Of a DNA stretch of 64,000 nt, positions 27,472-36,500 are shown piece after piece. Under the pieces are notes generated by a model, which was given only the letters and a program-made list of their open reading frames with translations, did not search any database and was not told the origin of the DNA. The stretch's first letter is position 1, and each line of letters opens with the position of its first letter. The stretch is from Pseudomonadota bacterium. Its GTDB lineage: Bacteria; Pseudomonadota; Gammaproteobacteria; Xanthomonadales; SZUA-38. The stretch spans positions 124,001-188,000 of the forward strand of contig JBCCCR010000005.1 in assembly GCA_039033415.1 (NCBI GenBank). Reading direction: 5' to 3'. Position numbers and translations under genes: made by a program.

Positions 27472-28554
27472 CTAAACGCGCGTCTTCATGTTCAGCTTGA
27501 GCGTATCCACAATCGCGCGGCAGACGGCGATTTCCTTATCGAACTGTTTTGTCAGCCCCGATTCTTCCACCGGCTTGCTGACGTCCGGGATCTCGAAATG
27601 GTGAAGCTTGTTGAGGCTCACCCCGACACGCTTGGACAACGGCCGATTTTTCCGAGTGTCCAGCGTCAGGAGCATGTGGCGATCAAAAAATCCTGCTCGC
27701 AGCCGCGTTTTTGGGCCAAGGATCTTTTGTACTTCTACCAGTCGCTCCATGAGCGCAGGCGTTAGCAGGTAACGCGCCTCGACCTGGTCGGTTGATAACA
27801 CCTCGAACTGCTTCTCAAAAGCGGCGTCTTCCAGCTTCACCCGCTCCAGCGGAAGGTCGTTGCCGGTTGTATGCAGCTTGTTGAGCATGCCTTTGTCACT
27901 CATCACGCGGGTGGTCCCGGAAAAGCGCTTAGGAAAACTTAACCTCATACAAAGGCCGTGGAAAATCAGTTTGGTCGTGGTGCTCTCCTTGGACCGGCTG
28001 ATGCTTTCCCGTTCCGCCTCAAACAGCATAAAGTCGACATCCGAGATTTTCCCCATGAAGAGGTCTTCGCTCTTACCTCCGTTGGTACTCGAACCAAAGA
28101 GGTTCTGCCCTTCGAAAGCGTCCATGATGTCCCCCGGCACACTTTCCATCTGATACTGCAGACCCTGCTGGACTGCGAGTGCGGACAGGACGCTGTGCTT
28201 GGCGGTCTTGCGGAAGAGCCAGAAGCCAACGTCAGCGATAAGGTGCACCAGCAATCCGCCGACCACTGCGGCGATGACACCCCAGAGCACGGAGTCGGTG
28301 GAGTCCGTTTCCATCCACAGGTTCAATAGATAGACCAGCAATCCGAGCATTAGCGCACTGGGGATACCCAGCACCAGAACGCGGGAACGATGTTGCTTGG
28401 CAGCCAGGCGCTGCTGCTCCAGCGATTCAAAGGTGCCGTCTTTAATGGTCTGCGCACCGGTGAGGCGCAGTGAACGTGTCGCGGTCTGGACCTCGGCGGG
28501 CGCCAGGTCCCGCACTTCTCGGATGGGCTCTAGCAGCCAGTTGACGATTCCCAT
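27472..28554 (-). CDS. DUF3137-domain membrane protein
   Basis: The 360-residue product has two adjacent membrane helices near residues 42-95 (VLVLGIPSALMLGLLVYLLN and a second) followed by a soluble C-terminal domain. The C-terminal region contains DLFMGKISDVDFMLFEAERE and VLSTDQVEARYLLTPALMER, matching DUF3137 proteins. These commonly sit next to LemA-family genes, as here: LemA ends 7 bases upstream. I start at ATG 28554. The TTG 18 bases earlier is less likely. The function of the pair is unknown, though LemA/DUF3137 neighbours are linked with envelope processes. Confidence 0.82.
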   Translation of the reverse strand: MGIVNWLLEPIREVRDLAPAEVQTATRSLRLTGAQTIKDGTFESLEQQRLAAKQHRSRVLVLGIPSALMLGLLVYLLNLWMETDSTDSVLWGVIAAVVGGLLVHLIADVGFWLFRKTAKHSVLSALAVQQGLQYQMESVPGDIMDAFEGQNLFGSSTNGGKSEDLFMGKISDVDFMLFEAERESISRSKESTTTKLIFHGLCMRLSFPKRFSGTTRVMSDKGMLNKLHTTGNDLPLERVKLEDAAFEKQFEVLSTDQVEARYLLTPALMERLVEVQKILGPKTRLRAGFFDRHMLLTLDTRKNRPLSKRVGVSLNKLHHFEIPDVSKPVEESGLTKQFDKEIAVCRAIVDTLKLNMKTRV

Positions 28555-28561
28555 TGGCCGC

Positions 28562-29143
28562 TCAGCTCGCAAAGACGTCAGCCGCTTGAATCGGCTCTCG
28601 TTCAGCGGGCTCCATCTCGAAGAACGGAAGCGCCTTAACGCTCAGCATGCTGGCGATGGCGCTGGAGGGCCAGATCTGGACGACGTTGCGCAGCTGCTCT
28701 ACGGCTGAGTTGTAAAACCGCCGCGAGGCGGCGATATGGCCCTCGACCTCTTCATAGGTGGCCTGAGCCTTGGTCATGGCGGCGACAAACTGAGCCTCGG
28801 GATAAGCTTCGGCCAGCGCAAACAGCCGATGCATGTTTTCTCCCAGAACGTTCTCGACTTTCAGATGCTCAGAAACTGCGTCAGGATCACCTGGGTCCGC
28901 TTCGACGCCCGCCTGCTTGCGCAACGCGGTAACCCGCTCGATCAGCCCAATCTCCTGACGCATGGTCTCTTTCGCGATGGCCAGCACGTTGCCGATCAGG
29001 TCGCGCCGTTTTTTCAGCTGCACGTCGACGGTCGACAGCGCGTTCAGCGCCGCGTTCCGGGTTTTGATCACCCGAACGTACAGGCCGTAAACCAAGAAGA
29101 TGATCGCCAGCAACACGCCGGCTACAATCCATAGTTCCTGCAT
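28562..29143 (-). CDS. LemA-family protein
   Basis: The 193-residue protein begins with one membrane helix (IVAGVLLAIIFLVYGLYVRV). The LemA helical domain follows, with RNAALNALSTVDVQLKKRRD, LIGNVLAIAKETM, and AEAYPEAQFVAAMTKAQATY near residues 128-147. LemA proteins are N-anchored, extracytoplasmic helical bundles of unclear biochemistry. The start at ATG 29143 is backed by AGGAG 7 bases upstream. Sixteen more codons are open upstream but are not LemA-like. It forms a two-gene unit with the DUF3137 gene. Confidence 0.9.
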   Translation of the reverse strand: MQELWIVAGVLLAIIFLVYGLYVRVIKTRNAALNALSTVDVQLKKRRDLIGNVLAIAKETMRQEIGLIERVTALRKQAGVEADPGDPDAVSEHLKVENVLGENMHRLFALAEAYPEAQFVAAMTKAQATYEEVEGHIAASRRFYNSAVEQLRNVVQIWPSSAIASMLSVKALPFFEMEPAEREPIQAADVFAS

Positions 29144-29313
29144 TTTTTTGCTCCTTTTTGGTTTCCAATGCCAAAAAGCTCCAAACCGCACAGAGTTTTC
29201 GCTGAAAAAAAAGGGCTTGGCGTCAGATCGACGAGAAAATTCGTAGTTTCGCTAGACCCCTTCAACCAACTGTGCGAGAGTCAGGCGGAACTTGAAGCTC
29301 TTTGGGATGGGTC

Positions 29314-29595
29314 ATGAACAGCAGAACCGCTTGGGTATTGATTTCGGCATTGGTGCTCAGTGCATGCGCGAGCGGTCAGCCTAAAAGAGTCGATGGGAAA
29401 CCGGTCGATCACATGGCCGCGGTAAGCGGCGGCAAGGTCTGTCGCGCAGAGCCCAGTTTACGAACCCGAATTCGCAAGGTCCGCTGCGTTGACAGAAGCT
29501 CTCAGTCCCAGATGGCCAAAGCTTCAATTGCCTGTGCCAGCGGCACCGGAATTTGCGGGACCGTCGACGGGCTGATGGAAGACGATAACCGCTAA
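29314..29595 (+). CDS. Small lipoprotein, unknown function
   Basis: The 93-residue product has a clear lipoprotein leader (AWVLISALVLSACASGQ; lipid Cys ~residue 17). A short basic, cysteine-containing mature part follows, with four Cys (VCRAEP, VRCVD, IACASG, GICGTV) that could form two disulfides. The family is not recognised. An in-frame TTG lies 12 bases upstream, but the ATG at 29314 fits the leader better. It converges on the exported-protein gene that ends 8 bases away. Confidence 0.6.
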   Translation: MNSRTAWVLISALVLSACASGQPKRVDGKPVDHMAAVSGGKVCRAEPSLRTRIRKVRCVDRSSQSQMAKASIACASGTGICGTVDGLMEDDNR

Positions 29596-29602
29596 GCGCT
29601 GG

Positions 29603-30949
29603 TCAGTAGGCTGAGTTTTGGGGTATCGGCCTCGGCCGTTCAGGGATTGAACGCACAATTCGCTGTGTGATTCTCATCCCGTAGTTCGACAATACCTGGT
29701 TGCCAAAGTTATCCACGAGGGAACGGTTCTGGACAACCGTCAGGGTCACCGGGATCAGCGGCAGCCCTTTCACCAGCCAGCCGCCTTCCGACACCGCTTC
29801 AAAGGCATCGAGGTTCAGGCGGAATTGGCCACTTTTGGCGACGTCTCGAACTGGCAGCGGTATAAGGTTGGCGCACAAGCTCACGCCCCGCACCGACGCT
29901 GGCTCCGTATCGCTGGTTGGGACGATAGACGCTCTACCGAAGGACAGGTTTAGCTGAGGCTCACTTATTACGGCCCCGACCGGAAGGCTGGGTCGAGCGG
30001 GGCTACATTTCACTGTCGACAATCCGAGCACATCGCCACTGCGATCAAATGCATCCAGCATCACGCGCTGGCCCTGCTCTACCCGACGCGGATCCGTGTT
30101 GACAAGGAATGGTGCTCGATCGGTCGCGTCATAAAACGGCCGGGTCGGGAGCGTGACCACCAGGTCGGAACGCGCATCGATTGCGGGTTCGACGTTGAAA
30201 GGGGCCTCGACAGCTCGAACCGCCAGCACCGCGCTAACGGCATCAATACCGTTAGCCCAGCGGGTAACGATCCCGCTGATCCTAGCAACGGGCTGTGCGT
30301 GAGACAGGTTTGGCCGATCTACACTCAGGGGCGCTACCTCCGCAGGAAATCCGAGATCCATCAGCGCCGTCGGCGCTACCGACGTATTGAAGCCCTCGAA
30401 GACCGAAACCAGCTGGCTGTCGCCACTCAAGCGGTTGTCAGCCGGATCAAGTGAGACTCGGCTGAGATCGAGAAAATCGCCACAGGATCCTGGCGCTGCA
30501 AGACGCGAAAGGTCCCGCGGCAGCGCGCCAAGCTCAAAGACTTCCAGCCAGGCCTGCCCTGAGGGCGCGACGGGTCTGAACGCTCTAGCGCTAAAAAACT
30601 CGATATCGACGGGTTCACGGCCAGCCACGCAGCTGTCGTCAAAATCCAGCATCAGCGGACCGTCTGCATAACCACCAGCCCAGGTGCCTACCCAGGTGTC
30701 CCGCGGCCTAAACAGGATTCTCAGCGTAAGCGTCGCCTGTCCTGTCACGCCGTCTCGAACGACCGCCCGAACAACCACCGCATCGTCGCTCACGTTGTGA
30801 ACGTTGATCAGCGTGTCCAGCCCGTTTTCTGCCGAAAGCACCGGAAAGATCAGCACGCTGCCGGTGCCGTCGGCTGAGAGCTCCACCGCCTCTGCGTCAG
30901 CAAGGAACGCCACCCACAACAGAGAAAAAATCAGCCGTAATGCTTTCAT
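29603..30949 (-). CDS. Exported protein of unknown function with an N-terminal beta-sandwich-like region
   Basis: The 448-residue product has a signal peptide (MKALRLIFSLLWVAFLADAEA). VELSADGTGSVLIFPVLSAE then leads into DTLINVHNVSDDAVVVRAVV and FRPRDTWVGTW. That N-terminal pattern recurs in exported proteobacterial proteins that lack an assigned function. The rest is beta-rich with few cysteines. Unlike most large exported proteins nearby, it does not end in the FE tail; its last residues are RPIPQNSAY. ATG 30949 is preferred over two in-frame starts upstream because it directly begins the signal peptide. Nothing enzymatic can be recognised. Confidence 0.65.
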   Translation of the reverse strand: MKALRLIFSLLWVAFLADAEAVELSADGTGSVLIFPVLSAENGLDTLINVHNVSDDAVVVRAVVRDGVTGQATLTLRILFRPRDTWVGTWAGGYADGPLMLDFDDSCVAGREPVDIEFFSARAFRPVAPSGQAWLEVFELGALPRDLSRLAAPGSCGDFLDLSRVSLDPADNRLSGDSQLVSVFEGFNTSVAPTALMDLGFPAEVAPLSVDRPNLSHAQPVARISGIVTRWANGIDAVSAVLAVRAVEAPFNVEPAIDARSDLVVTLPTRPFYDATDRAPFLVNTDPRRVEQGQRVMLDAFDRSGDVLGLSTVKCSPARPSLPVGAVISEPQLNLSFGRASIVPTSDTEPASVRGVSLCANLIPLPVRDVAKSGQFRLNLDAFEAVSEGGWLVKGLPLIPVTLTVVQNRSLVDNFGNQVLSNYGMRITQRIVRSIPERPRPIPQNSAY

Positions 30950-31101
30950 GGCGGAACCCATCGGATGGTTGCTTTTAGATGGGAATGGAACGCTCCGGAC
31001 TGAAACTACCCCCAAAAGGGGATTGAATCGCCAGGGTCACTTCAGATGATGCGGGTGCCCCGCAGACCTAATGGGCTGCACATCGCGGCCTTAAAGGCTG
31101 C

Positions 31102-33552
31102 TTAGTCCTCAAAGCCGCTGAGAAAGATCTGGCGCGGATTTGTCACGAAGATCACCGCTCCGGCGGCACCCTCAGATTCAGGAGCCCCGATCAACAGCCG
31201 CTGACCCGATACCGCCAGCGCTTCACCAAACCCCAGCTGCATAGCGCGGGCAGATCGCCGTCGCACCGGTTGCGCAGAAGCAGCGTTAAGTTCGAAACGA
31301 TAAATTGCGCCCACCGGGACGTTCGCCACCAGCGCTCCTGGCGACCCGACAGCCAGCGTGCGGTCGCTCACCGCCACCGCAGTTCCAAACCGTCCATCAG
31401 GCACCGGGTCATCCGGCAGAAGCTGTCCGAGCGGCGCCCCTGCGCTGGAAAAAAGGTAGGCCGTCCCTTCGTTGTCTCCGCCCGCGCCGCCAGCGCCCGG
31501 TGCACCCGCCACCACAACTGCCGCACCAGACACCGCTACCGAAAAACCGACCTGTTCGCCCTGCTGAGGCCCCGAAGGCTCAGCCACGGCTAACAACGTC
31601 AGTCCAGCAGGGCCCGCCGCATAGATACCTGCGACACCGGAAACCGTCCCGCCAACTGCGGACGCGCCCGGTGCACCCACGGCTGCAACACCGTTGTTTA
31701 ACGCAACCGACGTGCCAAAGCTAGAACCGCCGGCCGCCCCGGCCAGTTTTACTTTGTTGACCAGCTCGAAGTCCTCGCCTGGGCCACTGCGCGCATAGAG
31801 GTAAGCCGCACCGCTGGCCGTAGCCGTAGCCTCTCCCTCGGCATCTTCGGGCGCACCAATCAGCAGCAGCGAACGGTCGATCGCGACCGCTGCCCCAAAG
31901 GCTGTACCGGGAACGGGGGCGGACAGCGCCTGGTGGAATACCCATTGGCCGGCGGCGCGCTCATACACCGCAACCTCGAGTCGCTCGCCTGGCCCCTTCA
32001 TGCTTACCGACTGCGAGGCGCCCACTACCATGAGGTCACCACTGATCGAAACCGCTGCTCCAAAACCTGAGGCCGAGAAACCGATCGGCACCTCCAGCGT
32101 GGGCTGCGGCTGTGCGCGACCTTCGACAATGCGGTAAATCGCCACCGCACCCTGGTCGGTTGACGACCCAGGAAGACCGCTAGCAAGATCAGACCCGCGA
32201 ACGGCAACGGATGCGCCCAGCCGATCTCCGGCCGCCAGCGAGAGCGGTGGAACCACGGATTCAGCCACGGCGTCGGGCGTCGGAATCCGCTGGGTCACGC
32301 CCGTATCGCGATCGTGGACAAAAACGTTACAGGCCAGAGAGCCGGCACACTCCTCAGCGCCGTCAGCCAGGTCGAGACTGGCCGAGCGCAGCAGCACCCA
32401 GCGGCCGTCAGCCGAGAGGCCCGCGAGCTCGGTGACCGCATCCACTTCCCCACCCGCCGTGGTCACCGACACCCGTCGTGTCGTCGCGGCTCCGCGGTCC
32501 CGGACAAAAACGTCCTGGACGCCGTTGGTGTCGTCCGCCACCAGGTTGCTTGCAGTGGATTCGAAGGCGATCAGGTTGCCATTGTCAGAGACCCGCGAAT
32601 CCGTCGCGGCACCATCTCCCTCAGCGCCCGCCGCTCCCAGAGACACTCGCTCGGTGATTCCCAGGGTGAGGTCTCGTAGATACACGTCACTTTCGCCGTT
32701 CGCGTCGGCGGCAACCGCCGCGCCGTTGGTCTGGAAGGTCAGCCAGCGCCCGTCTGCAGACAGGTCGCCGATCAGCGTCTGGCTGGCGGTCAGCGTTTGC
32801 CCCAGATCATCTCGGCTTGCAATCACGCTTGTTCCCGCCTGGGTGTCAGCCACCCGCAGCACGTTGCCCTGGCCGGCACCGGGGAACTCCTCAAACGCGA
32901 CGAATCGGCCGTCCGCGCTGATGCGCGGATCGGTGGCCGGAGCTGCAAGCTGGGCGCCCGTCTCATCCAGCGACACCAGCCGGGTTTCGCTCGTGCTGAG
33001 GTTATGCAAAAAGATATCGTGGCCGCCACCGTCGTTGTCCGCCGGTTCGAGATTGCTCGCCACGGTCTGAAACGCGACCCATTGACCGTCGTCAGAAACC
33101 ACGGGAAGCTGGCCGCCGGCACTGCTTTGTTCTCCCGCGGTGCTGCGCGACACCAGCCGGGTATCGGGCACGGTCACCAGTCTCACGTAGGCATCCGCCG
33201 TACCGTTCCCGTCCGGATTGCTGAGATCGAGGTCGGCGAAGGAGGCCAGCGCCACCACTTCTCCATTGGCAGACAGGGACGGCGTCCCGCTGACGTCGAA
33301 ATTGCCTGGCGGGTTGCCGGCCGAGTTCAGATGAACCTGAGTCACGGTTCCGTCCTGGCGATTGAAAACTAGCGCCTCGTTGCCGCCGGTCGCGCCACCA
33401 CCGGAGGATACGAGCAGCACAACGGCCGTGCCGTCCGCGGACAGTTCCGCCGCAGCAAACTGTCGCGCCTGGCTGCCGGACTGGCTGACGGCCTGAAAAG
33501 TTGCCAGCGCTCCCGCAAACCCCGCCAGCGCAACCGTCAGGTTAATCTTCAT
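31102..33552 (-). CDS. Exported double-propeller protein (PD40/TolB-like plus FG-GAP-like repeats), FE-tail
   Basis: The 816-residue protein has a signal peptide (VALAGFAGALATFQAVSQ). The first half (~35-440) contains TolB-like PD40 repeats such as SDDGQWVAFQTVASNLEPAD and ISADGRFVAFEE. The second half (~450-790) has FG-GAP/integrin-like units such as FGAAVSISGDLMVVGAS, FGTSVALNNGVAAVGAPG and FGTAVAVSDRTLAVGSPG. It therefore probably folds as two beta-propellers. The last residues are QIFLSGFED, the tail shared by several exported proteins here. Its ATG overlaps the stop of the giant gene upstream (ATGA), so the two are translationally coupled. Such repeat proteins often bind partners or the envelope; no catalytic motif is seen. 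Confidence 0.82.
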   Translation of the reverse strand: MKINLTVALAGFAGALATFQAVSQSGSQARQFAAAELSADGTAVVLLVSSGGGATGGNEALVFNRQDGTVTQVHLNSAGNPPGNFDVSGTPSLSANGEVVALASFADLDLSNPDGNGTADAYVRLVTVPDTRLVSRSTAGEQSSAGGQLPVVSDDGQWVAFQTVASNLEPADNDGGGHDIFLHNLSTSETRLVSLDETGAQLAAPATDPRISADGRFVAFEEFPGAGQGNVLRVADTQAGTSVIASRDDLGQTLTASQTLIGDLSADGRWLTFQTNGAAVAADANGESDVYLRDLTLGITERVSLGAAGAEGDGAATDSRVSDNGNLIAFESTASNLVADDTNGVQDVFVRDRGAATTRRVSVTTAGGEVDAVTELAGLSADGRWVLLRSASLDLADGAEECAGSLACNVFVHDRDTGVTQRIPTPDAVAESVVPPLSLAAGDRLGASVAVRGSDLASGLPGSSTDQGAVAIYRIVEGRAQPQPTLEVPIGFSASGFGAAVSISGDLMVVGASQSVSMKGPGERLEVAVYERAAGQWVFHQALSAPVPGTAFGAAVAIDRSLLLIGAPEDAEGEATATASGAAYLYARSGPGEDFELVNKVKLAGAAGGSSFGTSVALNNGVAAVGAPGASAVGGTVSGVAGIYAAGPAGLTLLAVAEPSGPQQGEQVGFSVAVSGAAVVVAGAPGAGGAGGDNEGTAYLFSSAGAPLGQLLPDDPVPDGRFGTAVAVSDRTLAVGSPGALVANVPVGAIYRFELNAASAQPVRRRSARAMQLGFGEALAVSGQRLLIGAPESEGAAGAVIFVTNPRQIFLSGFED

Positions 33553-36500
33553 GGCTGCTGCTCCGCGGTAGAATCCTGAATTTCCTCGAACCCGTTTTCG
33601 AAGACTCTCGATTCACAGAAGTCGAGAACGCGCTCCAGAACGTCCTGCCGATCTGCCGGGCTGGCCAGCGCCGCCAGGTCAAAGCCGAAATACACGCCGT
33701 CGCCGCTTTCACTGCGGCGAAGCACCGCAGCCCCGCCGCCGTTGCCGTCGAAGATGACGTTCGCATCGCTTTGCGGTTCGAGCACGTCAGCCTGCGGCGC
33801 GGAAAGATCGTAGGGCCCGAGCCCCTCAAAAGCCGGCGCCTGTCCGGTCAGGCTCACGGGATTGACGTCCGACAGGGCGCTGGCCACACCGAGGCTCCTC
33901 ATCAGCGGCGTTGGCGTATCACTTCCCTGGCCACGAGCGTTGAGCCAACCTTCGGAGCTTATGGCGAAACACCCGCCCGCGTCGAGGAAGGACTGGATGG
34001 CCGTTTCGGCGGCGCTGGCCGGGCCAGTGAACACATCGCTCGCCTGACCCGTGGCCCACAGTACGACGTCAAATCCCTGCAGGTCGTCGGCCGCGGGCTC
34101 GTCAGCGTCCCCGTTGGTAACCAGCACCTGTGCCGTAACACCCAGCGCAGCCAGGTCGTTTGTCAGAGTCTGCGCCACGTCCGGCGCGTTATTGTCGTCA
34201 TCCACGAGCAGCAGGTTCACGTCGCGGGGACAAACGGTGGTCTCAAAGGACCGGTCGAAGCCCACCCGTTGCCCCTGGGCGTTGGTGGCGCGAACCCGGA
34301 AGCGATATTCGGTGCCACACACAAGGCCGGAGATGTTGGCACTGACGGGAACCTGTCCACCCGCTGCGTTGACGCCGACCAGCAGCACCACGTTGCCGTA
34401 CGCCGTGGTCAGGCCAAAGTCGAACTGCACGTCCACTACGCCCCCGTTGCCGTCCACCAGCGCGTTGAGCCTGGCTGATGTCTCGGTGATCTGGTCGGCT
34501 GATCCGGTAGTGACCTCCGGAATACCCGCCACACAGCTTTCGGTGGTGAGGCTCGCCACGGTGGACAAGGTCTCACCGCCGGTGTTGGTCGCGCGGAACT
34601 GGAAGTCGAACACCGTTTCGCAGATCAGGTTGTCGAGATCTACGGTCACCTGTACACCCGTGCCCGCAACGTTGCCTGCCGAGAGGAAATCGCCAAACTC
34701 TTGACCGGCGGGCCGCAGCCGATACACCACCTGCGCGGTCTCGCTCGAGTCCACGTCGATCTGAATCCGGGCGCTCTGGTCAGACACGTTGTCAAAGCCG
34801 ATATTGCTCAGCACCGGCGGGTCGACGCACTCGAGCGTGTCAAAAACCAGCGGGCCGTCGGTCACTGAGCCGCTCGAGTTGCTGGCGCTAGCCTCGAACT
34901 CGAAGCTCGAGCTGCAGTCCAGACCATCCACCTGACGACCGACCAGCAGTGGCGTTGAGACCGACGAAGCACTTAGCTCAGGGCCAAACTCACCACCCAC
35001 CGGCCGTAGTCGGAATATCACGTCCGTCAGGTCGCCCTGAGGGTCAACGTCCGCGAGCAGCGTGGCACTGGCGGTGGTTACGTCGATGGGCGCGCGCAAC
35101 TGAAGCGCCGGCGAGCCGGCGGTGGCCGAGACTAAGCCAAACACCCTGGTGGTGGTCTCGCGTGCGGCCAGAGCGTAGGTATCGGTGAGCGGCTGAAACG
35201 TGTTCGCGAGGATATCCAGGGAATAACTGTTGGGGCTGTTGGCCAGGATGAACTCACCCACCTGGTTGCTGAATACAGTCAGGCCGCCGCTGGTAATTAC
35301 CGCACCGGGTATCGGGGCACCGCTGCTACCGTCCACCACACGACCCTCGAGGACGCCCACGTTGTCGCCCAGCGGCTGGAATGCGCGCAGCGTGTAGAAT
35401 GCGCCTGCCCCGCCGCCGCTCAGCGCGGTGACGCGCAGAAAATACTCCTCGTCCTCGGGCAGCGTATTGACGAGCCCAGGGCCGACGGAGAGGCCAACGT
35501 CGCCTCCGGCAAGACCCTGGCTAGTGAACAGTACGGTGTCCTGATCGGACCGCAGCTCCAACCGCAGCTGCAGCTGATCACTTGCATCCTGGTTTACCAC
35601 GCTGAACTCGTAGGTCGCATCCGCGCGCCCAAAGAATCGCACCCAATCCTCGTCCGCTGGAACGTGCAGCGAGTGAAACTGGGCCTGATCGGCGTCGATA
35701 AACAGCACCGAAGCCTGGGCCGCGGTGTCGTCCACCTCATAACCGTCGGGCGCATCCAGCCGTACTACGCTCAGCTCCTGCTGCACCGAGATGTTTTCGT
35801 CATCATCCACCGCAAACAGCGCGACCTGGTACCGGCCGCCCAGATCAAAGCCATCAAAAGACGCCTCGTAAACGCTGCCGCCGACCGGCTGAAGGTCCAC
35901 AAATTGCTGGGGCGCAAACGGGCTCGGCGGCGAGATGGCGGCGAAGACGTTCATCACCGGCGACTGCTGAGTGCTGCTCACGTCAGTCGCCCGCAGGACG
36001 GTGGTGTCGGTACCATCCAGCTCGATGTCGTCGGAAACGCCCCCGATCAGCGGCGCGTTGCCCGCCTGGCGAACGCCGGGACCGATGTTGTAAGCGCGGG
36101 CCACCAGGCCGTCCATGGGGCCATTGGCGCGGCCGTCGTTTTCTCCAGCCACGCCGCCACCGTCGTCGAGCATCGGCATCTGAGTGGTAGACAGGGCCGC
36201 AACCGCGCGAGCGGCAATGTCGAACGATTCCCCGGCGCTTGCGCCGTTGGCCACACCCGTCCAGTAATGGCGCGTAAACAGCGGGTCGGTGTCAGCAAAC
36301 AGCATCGCGTTTTCGGCAAGTCCGGTGCTGGAGAGAATGATGCGCGGCCTGCCGGGGATACCCGCCAGGTCTGGCAGTAGCTGACCCGCCGTGTTGCCTT
36401 CAAACATCGCGAGCAGCGTACCGGTGAGCACCGGCTCAAGTCCCTCCTGCAGGTCGTCGAACCACGCGTCCATATCGCGTGCGGTCAGCAGATCTCCCGC

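Noticed and set aside
31270-31724. Pro/Arg/His-rich plus-strand open frames inside the 816-residue gene
   Set aside because: Composition typical of the complement of a GC-rich gene; no start signal or protein pattern.
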